Virus record (IMG/VR): IMGVR_UViG_3300009079_001742
Coordinates: 1 to 20,350 of that record
Length of the DNA stretch: 20,350 nt
From: a virus
Direction: 5' to 3' (one strand)
In this document: piece after piece, positions 14,610 to 20,350 of the stretch
How positions within the stretch are numbered: position 1 is the first letter of the stretch
Layout of the letters: each line of letters begins with the position of its first letter
Made by a program: the position numbers and the translations under genes
Notes under the pieces: model-generated
Databases searched by the model: none
The model's input: only the letters and a program-made list of their open reading frames with translations
Told to the model about the DNA's origin: nothing

Positions 14610-15950
14610 ATGACATTAAAGAGTTTACAGCAGTACGGAAAGGGGTTTCAGTTAAAGGTTTTAGGATCACTACTTACAGATAAAAGTTTTTTACTAAACG
14701 TAAGAGATGTTCTACACGATCATTACTTCGATGCAGATTCACATAAATGGATCATTAATCAAATAAAAGAGTATTTCGATAAGTATCATACTAACATTAC
14801 TATGGATGTTCTTAAAGTAGAACTTCAAAAGTTAGAGAATGAGGTACTTCAAGTAGCACTTAAAGAGGAGCTAAGAAATTCTTACGAAGCATCAGTTGAT
14901 GATTTAGAGTATGTGCAAGAGGAGTTTCAAACCTTTTGTAAGAATCAAGAAATGAAGAACGCTATACTTAGTTCTGCTGACCTTCTTAAAGATCATGACT
15001 TTGACGGAATCAGAAACATGATTGAGAAGGCTATGAAAGCTGGTATGGATAAAAATATTGGACATGAATATAATAAAGATGTTGAAACTAGGTATAGAAC
15101 TGACTACCGTCCTACTATTCCTAGTCCTTGGCCTATACTTAACGATGGTATTCAAGGAGGATTTGGACCTGGCGATTTGGGTATTGTTTTTGGTAATCCA
15201 GGAGGTGGGAAAAGCTGGTGTATGGTTGCTATTGCTGCTCATGCTGTCAGTCTTGGCTATAAAGTTAATTATTATACCCTCGAACTCGGAGAGGACTATG
15301 TGGGTAAACGGTTTGATTGCTACTTTACAGGATACTCTATTGATGAGGTTAATAAACACCGTAAAGAAGTTCAAACTTATGTCGATAGTCTCAAAGGTAA
15401 GCTCATCGTTAAAGAATATCCACCGAAAGGGGCAACGGTAAATACTATTAAGTCGCATATTCAGAAATGTATGGATATGGATCACAAGCCTGACTTAGTT
15501 ATTATTGACTATGTTGATTATCTGAGGGCACCCTCTAAAGGTAAATACTCAGAAAGAAAAGATGAGATCGATGATGTATTTATAGCTACTAAAGGCTTAG
15601 CAAAAGACCTAAAGATACCTATTCTTACACCATCTCAGGTAAATAGAATGGGAGCTAAAGACAGTGTAATAGAAGGCGATAAAGCAGCTGGGAGTTACGA
15701 TAAAATGATGGTAGCAGATATATGTTTATCTCTATCTCGTCAGAAAGAAGATAAAGTGCTAGGCACCGGGAGAGTACACGTTATGAAAAATAGATATGGT
15801 CAAGACGGTATGACTTACAACGTAAAGATGGATACTAATAATGGTCATATATCTTTCGAAGGAAAAGCATCAGCTGAAGATCTTATACCAGAAGAGGAAG
15901 GTAAACCTAAGTTTACTATATCTCGAGAGGCAATGTCAAAATTATTATAA
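14610..15950 (+). CDS. Replicative DNA helicase, DnaB/T4 gp41-like
   Basis: A 446-residue hexameric-helicase family member. The N-terminal ~150 residues are the helical primase-interaction and hexamer-contact domain (LKVLGSLLTDKSFLLNV, DADSHKWIINQI). The RecA-like motor follows: Walker A GNPGGGKSW (G195-S202, K201), YYTLELGE with the catalytic Glu, Walker B DLVIIDYVDYLR (D300), and LTPSQVNR with the sensor Gln343. A basic segment (GTGRVHVMKNRYGQDG) near residue 390 is the region of the arginine finger and DNA loops. It unwinds the lagging-strand template ahead of the phage polymerase. No primase gene lies in this window. It stands behind its own leader, and a strong hairpin terminator follows 42 bases after the stop. 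Confidence 0.9.
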   Translation: MTLKSLQQYGKGFQLKVLGSLLTDKSFLLNVRDVLHDHYFDADSHKWIINQIKEYFDKYHTNITMDVLKVELQKLENEVLQVALKEELRNSYEASVDDLEYVQEEFQTFCKNQEMKNAILSSADLLKDHDFDGIRNMIEKAMKAGMDKNIGHEYNKDVETRYRTDYRPTIPSPWPILNDGIQGGFGPGDLGIVFGNPGGGKSWCMVAIAAHAVSLGYKVNYYTLELGEDYVGKRFDCYFTGYSIDEVNKHRKEVQTYVDSLKGKLIVKEYPPKGATVNTIKSHIQKCMDMDHKPDLVIIDYVDYLRAPSKGKYSERKDEIDDVFIATKGLAKDLKIPILTPSQVNRMGAKDSVIEGDKAAGSYDKMMVADICLSLSRQKEDKVLGTGRVHVMKNRYGQDGMTYNVKMDTNNGHISFEGKASAEDLIPEEEGKPKFTISREAMSKLL

Positions 15951-15991
15951 TTTTTTTTGCTAAATGTGGAATATATATTCTATTTATAACC

Positions 15992-16025
15992 ACGGCCTCG
16001 GAAACTTCTTTTCGAGGTTGTTTTT
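15992..16025 (+). terminator. Intrinsic terminator after the helicase gene
   Basis: A 13-bp stem, ACGGCCTCGGAAA paired with TTTTCGAGGTTGT (15992-16004 / 16009-16021), with three G-T pairs and a CTTC tetraloop, followed by a T run (16021-16025) and GTCT. The stem core CCTCG/CGAGG is the most stable structure in an otherwise AT-rich 106-base gap (15951-16056). It separates the replication block from the ribonucleotide reductase block. A T8 tract just after the helicase stop (15952-15959) is not preceded by a stem. Confidence 0.8.
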
Positions 16026-16056
16026 GTCTAACACTTTAAGTAATATATAAAGATAT

Positions 16057-17034
16057 ATGAGTTTACTAGAAGAAAGAGTTGTGTATAAACCCTTCGAATA
16101 CCCTAAGGCATACGATTACTGGTTAAAACAGCAACAAGCACATTGGCTACATACAGAAGTACCAATGGCGCAAGACGTTACTGACTGGAAATCAAATATG
16201 AAACCCCATGAAAAAAATGTAGTAGGAGGAATCTTAAAAGGATTTGCTCAAACAGAAACAGTAGTTAATGATTACTGGTCTACATTAGTAACTAAATGGT
16301 TCAGGAAACCAGAAGTTATTATGATGGGTACTACTTTAGGTTCTAGTGAAACGATACATGCAGAGGCTTATTCTTTACTCAATGAGCAATTAGGATTAGA
16401 CAACTTTGCAGAGTTTATGGAGGATGAAGCAACTATGGCTAAAATAGAAAACCTAATGGACGTTAGAGATGGACATAACGGTGAACCTAACTGGCATGAT
16501 AGGTCTAAATCACTAGCTATATTCTCAGCATTTACAGAAGGTGTAAATCTATTTAGTTCTTTCGCAGTTTTATTATCGTTTAAAATGAGAAATAAACTCA
16601 AAGGAGTAGGGCAGATAGTAGAGTGGTCTGTAAGAGACGAAAGTCTTCACTCTGAAGCAGGATGTTGGTTATTTAGAACCCTTATGAAAGAACATCCGGA
16701 ATTTAAGACTCCAGAACTTATAGCTGATATAAATGAAGCAGCAGCAACTGCATTACAGTTAGAGTTTAATTTTATCGATAAGATATTTGAAATGGGTGAT
16801 CTTGAAAACTTAACTAAAGACGAATTAAAAAACTTTATTCGTCATAGAGTAAATACAAAAATGGCAGATTTAGGATTAAGTCCTATTATTCCTGCAGAAG
16901 ATATCGATAAAGGTGCATTAAAAACTATGAAATGGTTTGATGCTGTTATCGCTGGAAAACAACAAACAGATTTCTTTGCTAGTAGAGTTACAAACTATAG
17001 TAAAGGTCACTTAGATTGGTCTAACGCATTTTAA
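16057..17034 (+). CDS. nrdB: Ribonucleotide reductase class I, beta (radical) subunit
   Basis: A 325-residue R2-type ferritin-fold protein. Metal ligands by eye alignment with E. coli NrdB: E67 (QTETVV, at the position of Asp84), E98 and H101 (SSETIHAEAY), E161 (FTEGVN), E195 and H198 (RDESLH). Y105 sits at the radical tyrosine position, so a tyrosyl radical is possible. The first ligand is Glu instead of Asp, a substitution also known from class Ic enzymes; those lack the tyrosine, so this protein is mixed in character. A C-terminal FFASRVTNYSKGHLDWSNAF tail ends without the usual Glu-rich run. With NrdA it makes deoxynucleoside diphosphates for phage replication. It begins a block after the terminator and precedes nrdA by 10 bases. 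Confidence 0.93.
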   Translation: MSLLEERVVYKPFEYPKAYDYWLKQQQAHWLHTEVPMAQDVTDWKSNMKPHEKNVVGGILKGFAQTETVVNDYWSTLVTKWFRKPEVIMMGTTLGSSETIHAEAYSLLNEQLGLDNFAEFMEDEATMAKIENLMDVRDGHNGEPNWHDRSKSLAIFSAFTEGVNLFSSFAVLLSFKMRNKLKGVGQIVEWSVRDESLHSEAGCWLFRTLMKEHPEFKTPELIADINEAAATALQLEFNFIDKIFEMGDLENLTKDELKNFIRHRVNTKMADLGLSPIIPAEDIDKGALKTMKWFDAVIAGKQQTDFFASRVTNYSKGHLDWSNAF

Positions 17035-17044
17035 TATAAAGGTT

Positions 17045-18760
17045 ATGTCACACATAGTAGATACCAGTAGCTGGGAAGCTGGAAAGGATTACCCAGAATG
17101 GATGAATGAAGTTTCTATTGCAACTATCTCAAAAGGATATTTAATGCCTGATGAAACTCCAAAGTTAGCATATAAAAGAGTAGCTAATAGAATAGCTGAA
17201 AGATTAGATCGACCTGATTTAGCGAATAAATTTTTTCGTTACATGTGGAAAGGTTGGTTGAACTTAGCCTCCCCCGTCCTGTCTAATACAGGAACCGATA
17301 GAGGATTGCCCATCTCTTGTTTTGGGATAGATACCCCAGACTCTATAAGAGGAATCGGCCTTACTAACGCAGAGTTAATGAGGCTGACTTCCCTCGGTGG
17401 TGGAGTTGGTATAGGATTATCTAAAGTTAGAGGTAGAGGTAATAAAATAGGTAAAGATGATATGGGACAGTCAGAAGGTATAGTACCTTGGGCTAAGATA
17501 TACGACTCAACTATCATTGCTACTAATCAAGGTGCAGTTAGAAGAGGAGCAGCATCAGTTAATCTAGATATCAATCACCCAGATATTCACGAATTTTTAG
17601 AAATTAGACGTCCTAAAGGAGACCCTAATAGACAGTGTCTAAACCTACATCAATGTGTTGTAGTGGATGATAGCTTTATGCAAAAACTAGAGCATAGAGA
17701 CGCTGAGGCAATGGAATTATGGGTTAAAATACTTAAGTCTAGAGTGGAGACTGGAGAGCCTTATATTATGTATAAGGATACAGTTAATAATGCTAATCCA
17801 CCTGCTTATAAAAAGAATAACCTGGATGTTAGTATGACTAATATCTGTTCAGAAATCACTTTACATACAGATGAAGAGCATTCTTTCATTTGCTGTTTGT
17901 CATCTGTTAATTTAACAAAATGGCATGAATGGAAAAACACGGACCTAGTAGAAACCGCAATATATTTTTTAGATGGAGTGTTAGAAGAGTTCTTAGCAAA
18001 AACTTCTGGAAAAGATTCGTTAATAAGAGCGTATAGATCTGCTAAAAAAGGTAGGGCAATTGGTTTAGGAGTATTAGGATGGCATACATTCTTACAAAAC
18101 GAAAGAATACCCTTCGCATCCATTGCTGCTACTTCTCTTACACATCAGATATTTTCTCAATTAAAAAATCAAGCAGATGCTGCTTCAAGAAAGTTAGCAG
18201 AAGAGTACGGAGAACCTCTATGGTGTAAAGGAACAGGTATGAGAAATACTCATGTTCTAGCAATTGCACCTACAGTTTCTAATAGTACTATAGCAGGAGG
18301 TGTATCTGCCGGTATTGAACCAGTACCTGCTAACATTTACACATTTAATTCAGCAAAAGGTACATTTATACGTAAAAATTCAGCATTAGAATCTTATTTA
18401 GAAGCAAAAGGAGCTAACACTGAAGAAGTATGGGATCAAATTATGAAAGATAGAGGCTCAATCGCTAACTTACCGGAAGATGTAATGCCAGCTGATGATA
18501 AGCCTATATTCTTAACTTTTGCAGAAATTAACCAATTAGAATTAGTTAAACAAGCAGGAGCTCGACAGAAGTACATAGATCAAACGCAATCATTAAACTT
18601 AGCCTTTGACCCAACAGATAGTCCTAAATTTATTAATGAAGTTCACCAAACAGCTTGGAGAGAAGGAGTAAAAACACTATACTACCTACGTACAGACTCA
18701 GTAATTAACGGAGACATTGGAAGTAGAACAGATACTGACTGTTTAAGTTGTGATGGTTAA
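17045..18760 (+). CDS. nrdA: Ribonucleotide reductase class I, alpha (catalytic) subunit without ATP-cone
   Basis: A 571-residue catalytic subunit, well short of the ~760 of E. coli NrdA. The 10-stranded barrel motifs are present: SPVLSNTGTDRGLPISCFG (C92, first redox cysteine), TSLGGGVGIGLS, N266-I-C268-S-E270 (thiyl cysteine with its Asn and Glu), C283 in ICCLSSVNL (second redox cysteine), APTVSNSTIAGG, and TLYY (Y546, Y547) for radical transfer. The C-terminal C566-L-S-C569 pair can be re-reduced by thioredoxin. The N-terminus lacks an ATP-cone domain, so dATP feedback inhibition at an activity site is not expected. This would favour a high dNTP supply during infection. It runs directly behind nrdB; thioredoxin is encoded two genes later. 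Confidence 0.94.
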   Translation: MSHIVDTSSWEAGKDYPEWMNEVSIATISKGYLMPDETPKLAYKRVANRIAERLDRPDLANKFFRYMWKGWLNLASPVLSNTGTDRGLPISCFGIDTPDSIRGIGLTNAELMRLTSLGGGVGIGLSKVRGRGNKIGKDDMGQSEGIVPWAKIYDSTIIATNQGAVRRGAASVNLDINHPDIHEFLEIRRPKGDPNRQCLNLHQCVVVDDSFMQKLEHRDAEAMELWVKILKSRVETGEPYIMYKDTVNNANPPAYKKNNLDVSMTNICSEITLHTDEEHSFICCLSSVNLTKWHEWKNTDLVETAIYFLDGVLEEFLAKTSGKDSLIRAYRSAKKGRAIGLGVLGWHTFLQNERIPFASIAATSLTHQIFSQLKNQADAASRKLAEEYGEPLWCKGTGMRNTHVLAIAPTVSNSTIAGGVSAGIEPVPANIYTFNSAKGTFIRKNSALESYLEAKGANTEEVWDQIMKDRGSIANLPEDVMPADDKPIFLTFAEINQLELVKQAGARQKYIDQTQSLNLAFDPTDSPKFINEVHQTAWREGVKTLYYLRTDSVINGDIGSRTDTDCLSCDG

Positions 18761-18772
18761 CTATTTATATAC

Positions 18773-19309
18773 ATGAGCAAACGAGTTTTTATTAACGGTG
18801 TAACTATAGGTAGGGATGTTTCTCTAGTTGATATTTACCATACTTCAATTACTGGTAGTAACCTCCTGGCTAGTTCAGTTTCTAAAGATACTTTGCTTTC
18901 CGGCAGTTCGTTTATAGTGGATGACGATGTTGTTGAATTTATTGTAGTCTGTAGCGATGGAGATGTATGTCAAGACGAAACTGGTAGTATAAGTTTAACT
19001 ACTTATAATCCTAACATAAGGTACTTTAACGTAGGTTCAACAGATACTGAAGCTACAGTAGAAATTACCTACCCAGTAGTAGATGGACCTACTACAGGAA
19101 GTCTTACACAAATTGTAGACTTTAAAACCTATTCTTCATTTATTATTGAAGCAGATACAGTTCCAGCTTACCCTAGATTAACTGGTTTTAGTGGATGGTA
19201 TGACGCACCAACTTCAGGTAGTTTAATTTCTACTAATAATCCGCTAACCATAACACAAACTACATTTACTGGGTCTAGAGGAGACGAATTTTATGCTTAT
19301 TTTAGTTGA
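18773..19309 (+). CDS. Unknown protein with a Listeria-Bacteroides-repeat-like C-terminal module
   Basis: A 178-residue, beta-rich, Ser/Thr/Val-rich protein. The N-terminal ~100 residues (KRVFINGVTIGRDVSLVDIY, SFIVDDDVVEFIVVCS) look like an independent small beta domain with no family I recognise. The C-terminus has PRLTGFSGWYDAPTSGSLIS, then a T-rich strand and GDEFYAYF; this G-F-x-G-W-Y then ...G-D-x-x-Y-A-x-F pattern is the signature of the short Listeria-Bacteroides (InlB B-type) repeat seen in surface proteins. There is no signal peptide. It is placed between nrdA and thioredoxin, unexpected for a structural-type protein; a virion decoration or adhesion role is inference. Confidence 0.7.
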   Translation: MSKRVFINGVTIGRDVSLVDIYHTSITGSNLLASSVSKDTLLSGSSFIVDDDVVEFIVVCSDGDVCQDETGSISLTTYNPNIRYFNVGSTDTEATVEITYPVVDGPTTGSLTQIVDFKTYSSFIIEADTVPAYPRLTGFSGWYDAPTSGSLISTNNPLTITQTTFTGSRGDEFYAYFS

Positions 19310-19318
19310 TAAATTGCT

Positions 19319-19351
19319 AATTTATTCTTATATTTATATAAAATAAGTTAT
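19319..19351 (+). promoter_or_regulatory. Leader element before the small basic protein and thioredoxin
   Basis: The 42-base gap has TTTATTCTTATATTT (19321-19335) and AAGTTATATG at the start codon, the third copy of the element found at 5917 and 9193, with one extra T. It is preceded by a perfect AT-only stem, ATAAATT-GCT-AATTTAT (19309-19325), that begins at the previous stop. This may end the RNR transcript or regulate the next one. Confidence 0.4.
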
Positions 19352-19528
19352 ATGTCAAAAATAAGTTCTAAAACACGCTACAATCAGCTCAAAGAATGGT
19401 TACCAACACTTAAATCCTATAGAGATAAGCACATGAAAAAAGATGATGCTTCTAATGGTAAAAAATTTTCTAAAGCAGATTATTATAAACAACAAAACAA
19501 TCGTTATGGCGGCAAAAAAGCTAATTAA
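19352..19528 (+). CDS. Tiny basic hypothetical protein
   Basis: A 58-residue lysine-rich protein starting MSKISSKTRYNQLKEWLPTL. It is too small to be obvious but supported by its own leader element, a full-length open frame and a start codon in the same context as neighbouring genes. Its sequence is half charged: a helix (NQLKEWLPTLKSYRDKHM) and a basic polar tail (KADYYKQQNNRYGGKKAN). There are no cysteines and no membrane segment. Its end overlaps the thioredoxin start by 23 bases. It may bind nucleic acid given its charge, but I recognise no family. Confidence 0.6.
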   Translation: MSKISSKTRYNQLKEWLPTLKSYRDKHMKKDDASNGKKFSKADYYKQQNNRYGGKKAN

Positions 19529-19772
19529 ATTTTATGCTACATGGTGTGGACCATGTAAAATCTACGGAAAGACTTGGGATAAAGTTAAACCTACATATCA
19601 AGATCAAGTAGACTTCGAAGATATAGATATAGATAAAGATACTACTGGTTTAGCAGCTAAGTATAAAATATCCTCTGTACCTACTACTGTGCTAATTAAA
19701 GAAGACGGTTCTACTATTACAAAAACAGGACGTCTAGGAAAAACAGAATTAACCGAACTAATACTATCATAA
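19506..19772 (+). CDS. Thioredoxin/glutaredoxin-like protein
   Basis: An 88-residue thioredoxin-fold protein, start at ATG 19506 (an upstream ATG at 19443 in this frame would add 21 residues with no thioredoxin character and would overlap the small upstream gene). Active site is W-C-G-P-C (ATWCGPCKIYGKTW), a canonical thioredoxin site, followed by VDFEDIDIDKD, the strand before helix 2, and the cis-proline loop SSVPTTVLI. The final helix is KTELTELILS. Length is just under the ~105 of typical thioredoxins, as in phage reductants. It would reduce the C-terminal cysteine pair of NrdA, encoded two genes upstream. The stop is directly adjacent to the next ATG. Confidence 0.85.
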   Translation: MAAKKLIKFYATWCGPCKIYGKTWDKVKPTYQDQVDFEDIDIDKDTTGLAAKYKISSVPTTVLIKEDGSTITKTGRLGKTELTELILS

Positions 19773-20069
19773 ATGTTACGAAATCCAGATTCAGTACCCG
19801 CAAGTGATACTCTAATACAAGATCCAGTTATGGAACCATACTTTATTACTCGTTCTCAAACCGGTGGCTTCACTGTGTATGAAAGAGTTATTAAAGGAGA
19901 AAATGATACAGAATATATTAAAACTATTAGCTATCCTTCTAACTTTGGAAATGCACTTAAAACAGTAGCTAGAGAGATACTCAATGTTAGTGGTAAAGAA
20001 TACGACTTAAAAAGTTATGTAAAACGTTGGGAAGATGTAAAAAATTCCTTACTTTCTATAGTAGAATAG
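19773..20069 (+). CDS. Small hypothetical phage protein
   Basis: A 98-residue soluble protein starting directly at the thioredoxin stop (TAA ATG), so the two are translationally coupled. It shows a strand-turn-strand part (EPYFITRSQTGGFTVYERVI, then EYIKTISYPSNFGNALKTVA) and a closing helical segment (SYVKRWEDVKNSLLSIV). It resembles small conserved phage proteins of unknown function; I recognise no catalytic motif. No membrane segment. Its 47-base downstream gap precedes queC and shows no clear hairpin. Confidence 0.7.
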   Translation: MLRNPDSVPASDTLIQDPVMEPYFITRSQTGGFTVYERVIKGENDTEYIKTISYPSNFGNALKTVAREILNVSGKEYDLKSYVKRWEDVKNSLLSIVE

Positions 20070-20116
20070 CGTTCGCCTATACGTTTTTAATACCTGGCAA
20101 ATTTAAATAAATAGAA

Positions 20117-20350
20117 ATGGCAAAAAATGTTGTAATTAGTCTTTCAGGAGGGATGGACTCCTCAACCTTACTACTTAGATGTTTATCTGAGTATGACAAT
20201 GTAACTGCAATATCTTTTGATTACGGTCAAAAGCATAAAGTAGAGCTTGAAAGAGCACAATCGTTAGTTAACTACTTAAATGATGAAGTTCACTTTAGAA
20301 ATGGTGATCAAATCAAATACCAAGTTATTAAACTTGACGGATTAGTTAAC
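20117..20350 (+). CDS. queC: 7-cyano-7-deazaguanine (preQ0) synthase, 5' part only
   Basis: The first 78 codons of a QueC-like enzyme, cut by the window edge. The PP-loop LSGGMDSSTLL binds ATP, and AISFDYGQKHKVELERA is the characteristic QueC second motif. QueC converts 7-carboxy-7-deazaguanine to preQ0 with ammonia and ATP. In phages, preQ0-pathway genes usually feed 7-deazaguanine modification of DNA that blocks host restriction. The zinc-binding cysteines of QueC are C-terminal and lie beyond the window, so completeness is unknown. It starts 47 bases behind the previous gene, with an A-rich leader and no Shine-Dalgarno. Neighbouring queD, queE and folE-type genes are not seen here. Confidence 0.9.
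   Translation, partial: MAKNVVISLSGGMDSSTLLLRCLSEYDNVTAISFDYGQKHKVELERAQSLVNYLNDEVHFRNGDQIKYQVIKLDGLVN

Noticed and set aside
15058-15441. 127-codon + strand open frame in another frame of the helicase
   Set aside because: Shadow of the helicase motor domain codons; the helicase frame contains Walker A and B.
14904-15485. 193-codon - strand open frame over the helicase gene
   Set aside because: Lies inside the well-supported helicase; no motif and no promoter or start context.
19443-19505. Upstream ATG for thioredoxin
   Set aside because: The extra 21 residues show no thioredoxin character and run through the small basic protein gene; the ATG at 19506 gives a normal fold start.
1-20350. 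tRNA genes, CRISPR arrays, insertion sequences or integrase
   Set aside because: No cloverleaf-like GC stems, regular spaced repeats, transposase motifs or integrase motifs were seen; a tRNA scan would be needed to exclude tRNAs fully.

Overview
The window is a densely packed, AT-rich stretch of a tailed double-stranded DNA phage with a contractile (myovirus-type) tail. All 26 supported coding regions lie on the + strand, mostly end to end or overlapping by a few bases. Evidence for a phage: a hydrophobic tape-measure C-terminus followed by baseplate/hub-type proteins, then T4-type replication and recombination genes (gp32-like ssDNA-binding protein, UvsX-like recombinase, DnaB/gp41-like helicase, RNase H/FEN-type nuclease) and class I ribonucleotide reductase. 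Start codons are usually preceded by AT-rich leaders rather than a clear Shine-Dalgarno sequence. That fits a Bacteroidota/Flavobacteria host, and the gene mix resembles marine phages, but both statements are inference. I saw no tRNA, CRISPR array, insertion sequence, integrase or attachment site.

Layout. 1-5915: late structural module (tape-measure end, small protein, tube-cap/initiator-like baseplate protein, LysM-type gp53-like protein, large hub-like protein, unknown protein). 5916-7273: a family A DNA polymerase with a degenerate N-terminal exonuclease region. 7294-9175: an unknown protein, a short-chain dehydrogenase and a radical SAM/SPASM-type enzyme in a tight cluster. 9236-12391: SSB, a possible glycosyltransferase, UvsX-like recombinase and a 2-oxoglutarate/Fe(II)-dioxygenase-like protein. 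12393-14577: 5' nuclease, a small membrane protein gene interrupted by an in-frame stop, and two overlapping nucleotidyltransferases. 14610-15950: replicative helicase, then a strong hairpin terminator. 16057-20069: nrdB, nrdA, a protein with a Listeria-Bacteroides-repeat-like C-terminus, a tiny basic protein, thioredoxin and a small unknown protein. 20117-end: the start of queC.

How it fits together. The polymerase and 5' nuclease are encoded about 5 kb apart and together supply the polymerase and 5' nuclease parts of a Pol I system. They would work with SSB, helicase and recombinase, while NrdA/NrdB plus thioredoxin supply dNTPs. Scattered among them are enzymes (SDR, radical SAM, putative glycosyltransferase, dioxygenase, two nucleotidyltransferases, QueC) that could serve DNA hypermodification or sugar/glycan synthesis; the sequence does not decide which. 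Points most worth checking: altered active-site residues in the polymerase, GC-rich patches over active-site codons in several replication genes, a repeated leader motif before several gene blocks, and the interrupted membrane protein gene.
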